From: Phlebopus portentosus
Lineage: Eukaryota; Basidiomycota; Agaricomycetes; Boletales; Boletinellaceae
Direction: 5' to 3'
Assembly (NCBI GenBank): GCA_037892935.1
Contig: JAYXKI010000017.1
Location: forward strand, 744,001 to 808,000
DNA: 64,000 nucleotides
Positions 12,211-23,278 of this stretch are shown here, piece by piece; position 1 is the stretch's first letter, and the number at the start of each line of letters is the position of its first letter. The notes below the pieces were generated by a model. It did not search any database, was not told the DNA's origin, and saw only the letters and a list, made by a program, of their open reading frames with translations. The position numbers were made by a program, and so were the translations under genes.

Positions 12211-12972
12211 ATGGCACCCAAGAAGACTGCTGCTGCTGCTACTGATGCTAATGCCGCTGCACCCGAGGCACCTCCTGCTGAGGCGCCAACTGTGAATGGC
12301 GGCGAGGCTGCAACTGAGCCCGCAAATGCTGAACCACCTAAGGAGCCCAAAAAGCGCGGTCGCAAGCCTGGTTCGAAGAAGGCACCAACCGAGACACCTG
12401 CAACGGGTGAACGTCGTTCAACTCGTATTGCGAGCAAAGCCACGACTTCGCCCGAGACAAAGAAGGAAGCTTTAGCGAAGAAGCCCTCTGCAAGAGGCAG
12501 GAAGAGAAAGGCCGCTGAAGCCACCGATGAGGCTGAGAAGAAAGAGGTGAAAGAAGGTGAGACAGCTGCGGATGGTGAGCCTGATGCAAAGAAGGTATGT
12601 ATAGCCCTCTTCATATGTGATGAACAATGATAACTCACGCGTTATCCAGGCAAAACCGGCTTCGAAGGCTTCAAAGCCAGTTTCAAAGGCCGCATCCGCT
12701 AAAGATGCGACTAAGCCATCCTCAAAGCCACCGTCCAAGGCCTCCAAGCCACCTTCCACCAAGAAGCCAGCATCCAAGAAGCCCGCTTCCAAGGCAAGCT
12801 AAAGCCTGCTCTATCTGATATCGTATCACAGTGTATTAATTGATTTTCATCGTATCGCTCCTTTCAGGCGGAGAACAAGGAAAACGGTGCTGCTGCTGCT
12901 GTTCCAGCCCAGGAAACCATCCCCGAGGAACCTGAGGCCGAGGCCGCCGCCGCTGCCGCTGTGCGTGCATAA
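12211..12972 (+). CDS. AT-hook, Lys/Ala/Pro-rich chromatin-type protein
   Basis: This is a probable nuclear protein binding AT-rich DNA, of HMGA-like composition. Exon 1 (12211-12594) starts MAPKKTAAAATD and contains the AT-hook core [11 protein letters not shown] near residue 50 and a second basic RGRKRK motif near residue 95. A 55-nt GT-AG intron (12595-12649) precedes exon 2, made of Lys-Pro-Ala-Ser repeats resembling linker-histone tails. The next junction appears to be a GC-AG intron, 12794-12867 (AAG|GCAAGC...TTTCAG|GCG). It keeps frame into ENKENGAAAAVPAQE and an acidic Ala-rich tail ending at 12970-12972. If that intron is retained, translation stops three codons into it (KAS, then stop). 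Another possible donor at 12961 (GTGCGT) would change only the last residues. No enzymatic domain is present. Confidence 0.8.
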
Positions 12973-13882
12973 ATCCTCATTATTCGTCTTGATTATTTGC
13001 TGATCGGACTACTTTTGACTTCGGCATCAGGCATAAAGAAATGAGGAAGTAAAGATCGAAACGTGTAGTATCTTGTATAGGAACGTCCGTCTGGTCTCCC
13101 CATTACGCTGTCGATTTTATCTCTTTTTGGTTTCACCTTTTTCTGGCTGTTGCTAATAGCTTCTACCTTCTCTCATGCGAATGAACCTATCCTGACGCCT
13201 TTCTGCCCTTCTCGAATGCGTGTACCATTTTACTTGACATCGGTATCCTTCCTCATGATCTTCTATTCGTCGAGGATTTCCTGGTCGATTCCCTTTTCGC
13301 CTTCGTCTGATTTCAAGAAGAGGCAACTGCGGAGGTTGATGTGTTCCGCTTGATGAGAACGGGAAGGAAACCGATGCCGTCCCCCTTGTCTCATCTTCAC
13401 CCCTTCCACACCATTATGCCATCTCTCTTTCTGCTTTTCTGCCGTGCCTCTGATTGCTTTGCGATTACTGTACAATGTTGTTTCTCTTTTGCCGGTCCAA
13501 TCCACGCGACACCTCTTCCTTTCTGTTCGCACGCGCAGCTTTAAGGGCACATTGGACTTGATTGTTGACGGCCAACTTGCATCGCAACCTGATTTGACTG
13601 TCGGTTCTGTGGCATGTCTGCGTTAGCCTCGATGTTTGCGTGTAACTACTTGTCTGATTATCTATTTCCTTTCTGACCCAAATTGCGATGAGCGATGTGA
13701 TTCGAAGCGATCGAAAAGACGATGTCGGACCGAGTCAGGGGTGTCTCAAGCTCATGGGAAGAGAGCAAGCATATTTGATTGGAATACAGCAGCCAGACGG
13801 ATCAATATTGGACAGGGAGAATTGTTGATAAAAGGGGGAGAGGAGGGGGGAAGAGGAAGGGAAGAAATAGCAAAGTGGATCA
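12973..13882. other. Intergenic region between convergent genes
   Basis: This holds 3' flanks of the AT-hook gene and of the amylase. It is pyrimidine-rich around 13080-13520 and purine-rich around 13800-13870. No gene is seen. Confidence 0.5.
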
Positions 13883-16726
13883 TCATCGCCACGTCGTGCT
13901 CATTGTCTGCGCAGTCGTTGTCGTCGATGCGCTCCGGTCTGGGTCGCTCTCCCAGACGATCTGTAAACCAGCAAGAGATCAGCTATCCGGTATCATCGAA
14001 TGTATGAAATGGAAACACGCACGCTACCATCCGTCTCCTTGCGTATAAATTTGTACTCGAAATTGGTATTCACGGGCAGGGAGACAGTAACGGCCCAAAT
14101 GGGGTAGGTTGCTGCTGAAAGCGCAATCTATACCACGGCGCGATGATCAGACATTTTCAGTCGGGCAGGGACTGAGATGAAGACCGATGGTACATACCGC
14201 GTTGTCCGTGTCCCAGTTTGCGAGCTCAGATATACTTCCAACCAGGAAGATGTTCTGGGCGAGTAAGCGTTGATAAGCGAATACACGGCCGACCGAGGGT
14301 CGGGGAGTACGTACCTCACCAAATTCCGTTGTAGCCATCTCCTGGAAAGTCACCGCGACAGTGGTCGGTGTGGTTTTATTGGCTGTACCGAGAGCACCGG
14401 TGTGGATTGCAATGGCATTCCTCGATGAAATGGTTGTGCTGAAGGTACCGTCTGATGCCACAGTCATCCTAATTCACGGAAATTTCAGTCCGAGATAAAT
14501 AGAACCCAAAGCGTACGCACGACTGCCCAGCGCACTCGCTACCACTCGGCACTCCTGCAATAACATCACAATATGTACCTTCAGGGAGACCACTCTGGAA
14601 CGTCACTGTCCACGAAGAGTCTTGATTGTTAATGGCTACGAAAGCCACTTGGCCGCGCGCAAAAGCGATTTGTTGTGAGCTGGGCGAAACCCAGTTTGTG
14701 AGCGCGTTCGATGAGGCAGACATGACGGTGTTGCGGAACCCAACCATTCCTGCGATTGCGGGCCAACGGTGTTGGCAAAGCCAGCCATTGGCGCCTCCGT
14801 TCGTGGAACATGTTCCCGTACCTAGCGTATGAACGAAGACGGCGTTAAGAGGTCTTCTGTTTATGCTCTTGAGTCAAGAAATTCACCTCCGTTCGGAGCA
14901 CCAGCGTCGGTATTTGTGAAACCGTCATAACTAGAGAGAATAGTCGGAGTACCATAAGGATGCGCTCTGAAACAAGAAAGTTGAGTTGACGATCGTATGG
15001 TAGAGAAGTTCATGTCCGAACAACGTACAGCGAAAAGACCATTGCTAGAGTGTAGGCGTTCGATGGTGAATTATTATTGAGTGAGTTGCCATTCTATGTG
15101 TACCGCGATAATCAATATGCGGAAGGCACGAGATTGTATCATTATTTACCCTTTCCGTATCGTGGTTTGCGACGAAGACATTCGCAACATTTCCAGGAAC
15201 CCAACCTTTAGACGAATGAGCTGGCTTCGAAATTACTCAGTATAAAGCCGTACCAACATCATCGAGATTCTGTAGATTGGAAATTCCATTGCTCAAGAAA
15301 TCGTCTCTCACCGCTGTGGTATAGCGGAATCTGCAGCGAGAGTGTCGCTAGTTAAGAAAAGTCACCGGTGCGGAACATGCGACTGACTCTTGCACATCAC
15401 CTTGATCGCGAATGAGTTTAGTGACGAATAAACGGTCATTGCGGGGATACGTACCGACTCCCACATATTGATTGGGTGTGATAGGTTCCCCTTCGCCGAA
15501 GATGACCTGAAGTCGATGGCCCGTCTCAGTCCCAGTTCAGGTCCCGATTCTCAAATACTAACCTCTTGAGTGATGTATGGAGAACCGTTTAAACGACTTG
15601 TGATATTTACGATGTCGTCCACATTAATATCTGGTAGAGCATAAGCCTTTCATGTTCAAGGGCCACCATAAACGGAAAGGAGTACGTTTTGCCGCATCAA
15701 GGCGAAGTCCGTCTACTCCCAGCGAAAGCAAGTCGTTGGCATATTCCGCCAAGCGCGAACGGACGTATTCTGTCTCTGTTGCGAGGCTAACCAATAATCA
15801 GGAGGCGAAGTGTGATCAAGGGACCTAGACATACTCGGCCAGGTTAACGAGCTCGCAAGTTTGAACCTCTACGGCATTGTCGTAGTTAACTATGTCGTCA
15901 CCTGGTTCAAGACCACAATGATGGAAATCCTGGTCTTGATAGATGCCCGGATATACATAGTGTGTGAATGCTGCAGAGATGTATCTTCTGAGCGTTCAGC
16001 AGATAGTGATTCTGACGAGCTTGCTCACAGCTTCCAGCCACGCCAGTTCCTAAGGAGTCGCAATATTATATCAGACTTGGGCATTTCGCCGACCCAAAAT
16101 GTGCACATACCAGAGTCCGAACCGGCCATATGGTTAAATATAGTATCTGAGGATAATAAGTCTCGAAAACTTCGAAAGCGCTTGAAAGGAGGCTCATACA
16201 TACCAGCTATAACTTTTACTCCAGCTGCTTGACAGGTATCGATCATATTTTGGTACTGATCTCTGTTTCCCCGTTTCGAAGTGAGGATATAAGAGACGGG
16301 TTGATAGTCTGTCCACCATTGATCCCCTGAAACGCGAGTATGAACACGTTTTGTTCATGAGGGAAGAAAGGGAAGACTGAGCCTGACCTTGAACATGTTC
16401 TTGAGCAGGACTTGCTTGAATGAAGCCATACCCTTTAGTTGAAGCAACAATCAGTGCCTGGCTCGAAGTGCTTCAAAACCTCGAGCTTGCCTGCTGGTCC
16501 GATGAATGCAGTACATTCGGCTGCGATGCTATCCCATGACCACTCGAACATCTGGATAATGACATCTGGCATACGATCATTAATACAAGTCAACTATATT
16601 GTGTTGCATTTTCATACCTTTCGAACCAGAGGGAGCTCTAGCTTGAATGACGTTTTCAGCGACGGCGGTACTCCAAGGCAGCCATGCTGCTAAGGCCAAA
16701 AGGCCTTGAACGCCGACGAGCATCAT
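13883..16726 (-). CDS. Secreted alpha-amylase, GH13 with C-terminal CBM20 starch-binding domain
   Basis: This extracellular enzyme cleaves alpha-1,4 bonds in starch. The start is the ATG at 16724-16726, followed by a hydrophobic signal segment ([17 protein letters not shown]). Exons then give [28 protein letters not shown] (region I is FNH where many have DxxxNH), DGLRLDAAK (region II with the nucleophile Asp, about 15690-15720), TQE|VIFGEGE (region III acid/base Glu, split by an intron at about 15562) and ANHDTER (region IV, about 15160-15186). [18 protein letters not shown] resembles the animal/actinobacterial-type amylases. The C-terminal exons [31 protein letters not shown] and [10 protein letters not shown] are a CBM20. 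The stop is at 13883-13885. More than ten short introns are needed, one of them probably GC-AG (16433-16490). All catalytic residues are present, so it should be active. Confidence 0.9.
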
Positions 16727-18201
16727 CGAGTGGCTTGTGGAGGGGTGCTCGGTAGGTGAATTTGGGCTGTCAGTCAGCCCCAACCGACTATATATGTCGC
16801 CCTCATCTGACTGGACAGAAGTTAAAATCCCTGCTGGCGATATTGAAAAATTTAGTTGTATCCTTGGTGTTACCCGGAGAAACTCTATCATGAGTCTGAA
16901 ACCGTCCATGTGAGCATATGCTTCAATAATGCTCGATGGAAGAAAAGTTTGTTTCGGTCGGAAGTCCCTGTAATCACATGGTCGTGTTTATTGTGGGCTT
17001 AGAAGGTGGAGAAACAGAAACATGATCGGTACGAGTCCCGAAACGTCTTGAACGCTGTCCAGCGGCCGCGGATGAGAAGACATGTCGCAGAGCCTCGTCA
17101 GACAGCCGCAAGGGGCGGACCGATTGGAAGTCGATTGTCTTGAAACTTGACCATTCGATCGGCTAGCGGAAAATATCCGCTCCCGTTTCCACTACGCACA
17201 TCAATATAACGGGCTTCCCTTGATGAGATCTTCTTCTCAATTTCGGTGCGCCACGTGAGAATGCCAGCACATTTGTTCATAGGGTGAGCATATGCGTTTG
17301 CGGGTCCGTGGTTACGGAAGTAACCTCCCTTGTCTCCGTTGCGGTTTGAGAAATATAAACGGAAGGGCAGTCTATACAGAAACGGAGATCGGCCAGGATC
17401 AGCATGATTACAAAAGACTCTGTACAGTCGGTCGGATTGGCTACCTGTTTCATCGATTTAAACGAGTTCCGCAAAAGGTGGAGATGTAAATAAAAGTTAA
17501 AGTGAATCCATGGAAGAGTAGAAGATGAAGCTTGATTCCTCACGAGCCTGCAAACCTGTGGCCTTTCCGCCCCACGGGCCGAGGTTCAGACACCACAGCA
17601 CCTTACACGCCTGGGCATGCATGAAACTTTCGGGAGATCGCACAAACCAGATCCGCTTCTTTTTCTAAAGGGTAATACATGGAAAAATAGTTTTCACAAG
17701 GTACTTTGATTAGTGAGAGAGTATCATCGAATAGATGACTTATCATTGGACGTCCTGAGATTTTCACTTACAAAAGGATTGGTAAAGTATGCCATAATGC
17801 CGGCCTGCCCATAGAATATCAGCTGAAAACACGATTCATCTTCTTGACTCGAGGACTAGCGACATTTTCGCTCTACATTCCAAATGACCATGTGCTACAG
17901 AACTCTTTCTTTCACTCATCTTTTGGACAAGTCTGCGAATTTGGAACTTTAGAACAGTCAAAATCTTCCACATATTCTTGCTATGCTTCTACTGAGGACT
18001 CACCGTAGGTGAAGATGATGCAACATGTCCAGAAGTATTGCCCTTGCCCAGACCAGGTACGAGTTGATGCATTCCACCTTCCCAATCGATGCGGGCTGAT
18101 GATTTCAAACGGAGATATATTCAAAAACCTTGAATTTGGTAGTGCGATTTTATGAACCACGACACTATGAGAGAAAATCTCATCAAGATGGTAGGAATTG
18201 C
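16727..18201. other. Amylase upstream region with one unidentified open frame
   Basis: This includes the amylase promoter. A minus-strand ATG frame at 17098-17280 reads NKCAGILTWRTEIEKKIS... and ends in ADRMVKFQDNRLPIGPPLAAV. Its composition looks protein-like and could be the last exon of an unrecognised gene, but I could not build upstream exons. Nothing else is identified. Confidence 0.35.
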
Positions 18202-19567
18202 CTATTGACCCGTGCCTGAGTTCTTTCTTTTCCACTTTACGAATCTTGCTTCGGTTTCCTCATCGGCAAAAGCGTAGTCGTTGTATCCTTCCACTTTGCC
18301 AGTAAGGTAAAACGTGGCACGGTTATACGGTGTGAATGGTATCACTTTCTTGATCCTTACAGGAAGATCGGGCTAAGAGTGCCGAATGATTGGTCCGTCA
18401 AGATAGTCCCCACGATGGAACGAATCAAACTCACATTCGAGATGTAGAATCGACCAAAGGCGATAAGGTCACCAGTCTCTTCTGCTACCCTCAAAGCATC
18501 GTTAGCGGCATATCCACCAGCGGCCATGAACATTGAACCGTTCTTCTCGCTTTCAGGACCTTTCCAGATTGCACGCAGGAAGTCGAGGGACTCGCCGATG
18601 CGTGGTGTACGGTCGTTGACTCCTGCTACGCGTGGTTCGACGACGTGAAGGTACGAGAATCTCGGGTATGCCTCTCGGATCCTACTGACGAGGTATGCGA
18701 AGGTGGGATGCGGATGTGGCATACCCATATCTGTTATCAACCGAGAAGCAATGAGCGAACAGGTCTTTGTCGGTCGGAGACACTCGCCTCGATGGTCGGC
18801 GAACGGACTTAGGCGAATCGCAGTTCGCTCTTCGCCAACTGTTTCCGTGACTTTCTTCAAGACCTCAAGAGCGAAACGCGCCCGGTTCTCCAGGCTCCCA
18901 CCCCACATGTCAGCACGCTTGTTGCACACATCCTTCGTGAATTGATCGATAAGATAACCGTGCGCCCCGTGTACCTCTACGCCATCAAAGCCTGAGCGGT
19001 GCACTGCGTTATATGCTGCCTGCCCGAAGAGCTCTATATATTCAATAATCTCTTCATGCGTCAAAGGACGCGGTTTGACTCCACCCTTTCTGTCGGACAG
19101 TGGAAGATCAGATGACGAAACGTATGGATGAGGACCTCCAGGATTCTGAGGACAGTCTGGTTGCGCAAGGAAACTTGGGTCGGCAGCACGGCCCATAGCC
19201 CATATTTGGAGGTAGATGTAAGACCCTTGGGAATGAACGGCATCGACTACCTGGAACATGGTAAGCGGTTCGAACTTAGATGAGGCATAGACATGTTCAC
19301 CTTCGTCCATCCTTCAACCTGCGCATCACTCCAGATTCCTGGGAGGTTTGCGAGGCCCCCAGCTTTGGCAGCTACAGGCGTCGCTTCGGCTATGAGAAGC
19401 GTCCCTGGCACACTCGCGCGCTGAGCGTAATGCTCCACCATAAGGTCCGTCGGGACATGAGCATCGTCGGCATGAAAACGCGTCAGAGGCGCAAGGACAA
19501 CACGATGAGCGAGATTAAGGTTCCCGATGCGAATGGGCTGGAAGAGCTTCGAGTTTGAGTGAGCCAT
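18202..19567 (-). CDS. Old Yellow Enzyme family NADH:flavin oxidoreductase
   Basis: This is a complete FMN ene-reductase of the fungal OYE class. It starts at 19565-19567 with MAHSNSKLFQPIRIGNLNL, the family's N-terminal FxPIxIGxLxLxHRVVLAPLTR block, and contains IAEATPVAAKAGG. After a short intron come YIYLQIWAMGRAA, FDGVEVHGAHGYLIDQF (active-site HxxH) and MWGGSLENRARF. A further intron precedes HVVEPR and AFGRFYISN (flavin phosphate site). The last exon, PDLPVRIKKVIPFTPYNRATFY..., ends with TAG at 18202-18204. It is roughly 380 residues, normal for the family. It is a paralogue of the partial gene at 1-1034 and lies on the opposite strand. Physiological substrates cannot be inferred from sequence. 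Confidence 0.92.
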
Positions 19568-20214
19568 TTCAAGCTGTTTTACAACGGTATCAACGGGGTG
19601 ATGTCAGTTCAACGTTCGTCAACGAGCTCACCTATTTGTTCGCCATCTACCTTACTCATCCATCTAAGTATTTTTATAGCTCAAGGCGGACCGATGGCCA
19701 GCCTTGAAGAGACTTTATAATTATTGCAAGTATACCAACACGAGCAATGAATGAAACGCCTTGATAGACGATAATCTGTCCTCCTGATGGTAAGTATGGC
19801 TCTTAAGTACGAGAATCCGATCTGCTTGCTGCAAGTCGTAACCGTGTCTGGAGATTCAGTCGATTAAATAAGCATATGTTTATATAATTTATCACGTGAT
19901 ATTCGGAGGTAATATCCTTTGTCACGTCAGCAACACTTCCTCATCCGCCTACCGAATCGGTCGATTGTGTACTCCCACTTACCGGGTCCCCGGGGTGAGC
20001 TTATAAATGCACAATATAAATGGGTTACTCCCATGCTTGCAATACGTTTCCCTATCTTCAACCACTTCGAAGCAGCCTTACGACGAAATACTCGAACCCT
20101 TAGCATTCTTCCTTATTCTCGAGTACAAGCTAGATATTATACGTTTTGGGGACAGGGACTGCCGGTGGCGGTTACTCTAACCGAGGTCTCGGTATTTCGA
20201 AGGAAGGCTACAAG
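19568..20214. other. Divergent promoter region between OYE and DsbA-like genes
   Basis: About 650 bp separate two divergent start codons, so both promoters probably lie here. It is AT-rich near 19860-19920. No gene is seen. Confidence 0.5.
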
Positions 20215-21432
20215 ATGACGACGAATAATGCACCGGCGAAGATTAAGATTGACGTTACTTCGGTATGTGGAATTGTTTTGCATTACCGTATCATATTATC
20301 TCGCCCTTCGGCAGGAAGAAATATTGATAATCTTCCCACCGCAGGACTCAATCTGTCCGTTCTGCTTCATTGGTAAGCGGAAGTTGGACCGTGCCATAGA
20401 AATAGCAAAGGAGCGCGGGATGAACGCCGAATTTGGCGTTGAGTTCCATCCGTTCCTTCTCGATCCCACTCTCCGTGAAGACGAGTAAGTAGAGTTGGTT
20501 GCTATTGCGTCATATTTACACGTAATTCCGTTTATTTAAATTATCGCCTTTTTTTAGACCTGAAGATAAGAGGGAACGCTATCACCGGAAATTCGGAAAG
20601 GAGCGTTTTGAAGGAATGGAGAAAATGATGATACAGCGCGGAAAGCAAGTTGGGATAAATTTGTCAGTTTCGTTTATCAGGATTACTTTTTGGATTCGGA
20701 TTTTGAGCGACATGCCTTAGCTCGTACGGAGGCAAGGTCAGACAGACCACGGAGTGTGTAACATTCAATATTTTTCCCGTACGTGATGGCTTACAATATC
20801 TCTTTCTTAGCTCGCATAGGCTTCTCGCTTTGGCCTACGAAAAAGGCGGCCAGACTATGCAATCAAATTTGGTCGTAAGTCTTTTCTTTCTGACAGATAC
20901 AACACTTGGATACACATAATCGGCCGGCTTCTCTTCCGTAGGAAAAGCTGTTTAGCGGATACTTCGAACGCGAACAAGGTACATGCATTTAACCTATCTA
21001 AACACCGGAAACTCATTTTGCCGAATTGGTACAGACGTCGGAGATAGGGATTTTCTGTCTGCTCAAGCTGTCGCTGTAGGCCTATTCCCGAACGAGGACG
21101 AAACAAAGTCGTGGCTGGCGTCCGACGCGAAAAGGAAGGTGAGGCATTTGTTGTACTCTGCAATTCAATTATGACGTCCATCGATACTCAATTTGTTTTG
21201 GCAGGAGGTCCAACAGGGCATTATGACAGCGCAAGCTATGGGAATCTCCGGTGTACCTTTCTTCGTTTTCAATAACGTACGTGTACTCCGGTCAAATCTT
21301 GGATAAACTGTCATGGCTGATGCGTGATTGATCTTTTGTCGGAATCACTAGAAATTTGCGATCTCGGGTGCAGAGGAGCCGGAGCTCTTCGTGCAAGTCT
21401 TTGAGCGCGTTTGTGGACAGGCAGCCGCATAA
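20215..21432 (+). CDS. DsbA-like thioredoxin-fold oxidoreductase (FrnE/HCCA isomerase type)
   Basis: This is a thioredoxin-fold protein of the DSBA family (disulfide oxidoreductase, polyketide FrnE and 2-hydroxychromene-2-carboxylate isomerase relatives). Exon 1 (20215-20262) starts MTTNNAPAKIKIDVTS. After an intron ending at 20344 the chain reads DSICPFCFIGKRKLDRAI, placing a CPFC redox motif right after the first beta strand. Later exons give ERFEGMEKMM, HRLLALAYEKGGQ, KLFSGYFEREQ, DFLSAQAVAVGL, and AMGISGVPFFVFN with the cis-proline GVPFF motif typical of the fold. The final exon, NKFAISGAEEPELF..., ends at TAA 21430-21432. Six or seven exons give about 240 residues, standard for the family. 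No signal peptide is seen, so it is probably cytosolic. The specific substrate is unknown. Confidence 0.88.
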
Positions 21433-23278
21433 ACTGAGCGCACGTCGTTTGATCTCGCTTGTGGCTGACGTTTGGTGGCGAAACACTTAGGCTGATGGTG
21501 ACGACGGGAGAAATGAGACGAGCAGTCATCGCGATCCATGAGAACTTTGTACGATAATTCATCGAATAGCGAAATGTCTGGTAGGAATTATTTTATAATT
21601 CTTCAAGTTTTGTTATTTATTTTCTATGCGACTGGAAGACAGTCGGGAAGAGCGGAGGGTTAAGGTTTCGTCTAATTATAAAGCAAAGTCTACAATCCGA
21701 TTTGGCAACATGCTCATTAAGTGGAGAGGCTTCTTCGAGAGACTATTTTGGCGGAGCAATCAGTTATGATGCAAAGCAGTGATACCCCAGATTTCCATAG
21801 GCGCCCGCCGGATGCCTACCCGACTGACGGGAAGTACGGCGGTCTTACAGTAGCACTATCATGGAACCCCTCTTTTCAATTCCGGCCTCCTGCACTACAA
21901 CTCAATGAATTTGCCTCGAATAAAATCAGTTATAGCATTGCTAACATGTATATTCACTCAGAATAATTTTATTATTTTCGTGAGCTCAGTATCTGTGGGG
22001 TACCCTTCTTTTCAAATCCAGTCACAGAGCGTCAGAACGGGTTGAGGAGAAAAGATGTGCTGTATACACCTGACTTTCTCATTTGCCTCTCTACTTGAAA
22101 TTATTATATGCTGATACTATGCAATGAAGACAACATTTCTGTGACTTTTTGAGACTGAGAAAGTAATATGGCGCTTTGTCCAAGACAATGGCATCGATGC
22201 AGCGACAAGGAGTGACACCTTGGCCTTGCATTTCGATGTTCAGTCGATTTTAATGCACAATCGGATTTTTTCACCAGAAAAGCTGACGGCTGTTCTCCTA
22301 CATGCCGAATATACTACCTGATTTTTTTTCAGAATGAGTTTAGCTGGCGTTGAGCCCACAACACGGATTTGAAAAGAGGGGGAACATGAAAAGAGGGGGT
22401 TCTATGATAGTAATGCACGCAATAGAAAAATCGCGATTAGGAAGTAGAGTTGACTTATTACTTATTACTCAGAATGTATTTGGTCCTTGGCGGGCTCATA
22501 TATACTGTAAGTGGGGAAACCGCAGCAGAGGATGATGCTGAGAATTCTGAGAATTCGAGACCGCCATAACGGGCGAGAGAGTCCAGACTCGTGACACACT
22601 CACGCACGTTTTGGTGACCAGGAGCTGAGTAAAGGCAGATAAATCCCTAAAAAGACAAGTCCGGCGGCCTTGAAAGCACATCATCTTTGATTATTTATGA
22701 TCAGTGTGAATAACGAAGCATGAGTCAAGAGACTAAGAACGAAGAGTCGACTAAAGACGGAAATTATTGTCACGTGCATGTAGCTTTCTGTAGTTAATTT
22801 CAAAGTCCGACAGAATTTTGGGATGGCGGCGACCAGCAGCGAGAGGGGTCCTCAATTTCCAGCGTACACGACCAGTCATCCATCGTCCAACACAGTGTTC
22901 ACCATGCATCTCTAAGCGTCCTCGACGCCTCTTTTTATCCTCGCCAGTATGCTATAGGCGTTCCCGCTAGCACACATAGCGAAATCCCGTCGGTGTGCTG
23001 TACTCTTCTGAGCGAGGTCTCGGCTCGTGCTACTTTGTCTAACTTGTCCACCTTCCCCGTTGTACTTCCTCCCTCAGCGCTCCTCGACCCCTTTTCATCC
23101 TTTATTTCTCTCAACCAACTCAGGTGAATTGCAGTTTCATATTTTGTGTCGGTGTGGTCTGCCACAACGTATGCACCGGACTTTCTTCTCCCTATCATCT
23201 TCGAACAACTTTCACGACCCACGTTCCTTCCTCTTGTCCGCTTACCAGCCCAGTGGCACAACAACAGCTTAAGCCGCT
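21433..23278. other. Gene-poor tract, about 1.8 kb
   Basis: No gene is recognised between the DsbA-like gene and the C2H2 protein gene. The last 300 bp are C/T-rich, consistent with the 5' leader of the downstream gene. Confidence 0.5.
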
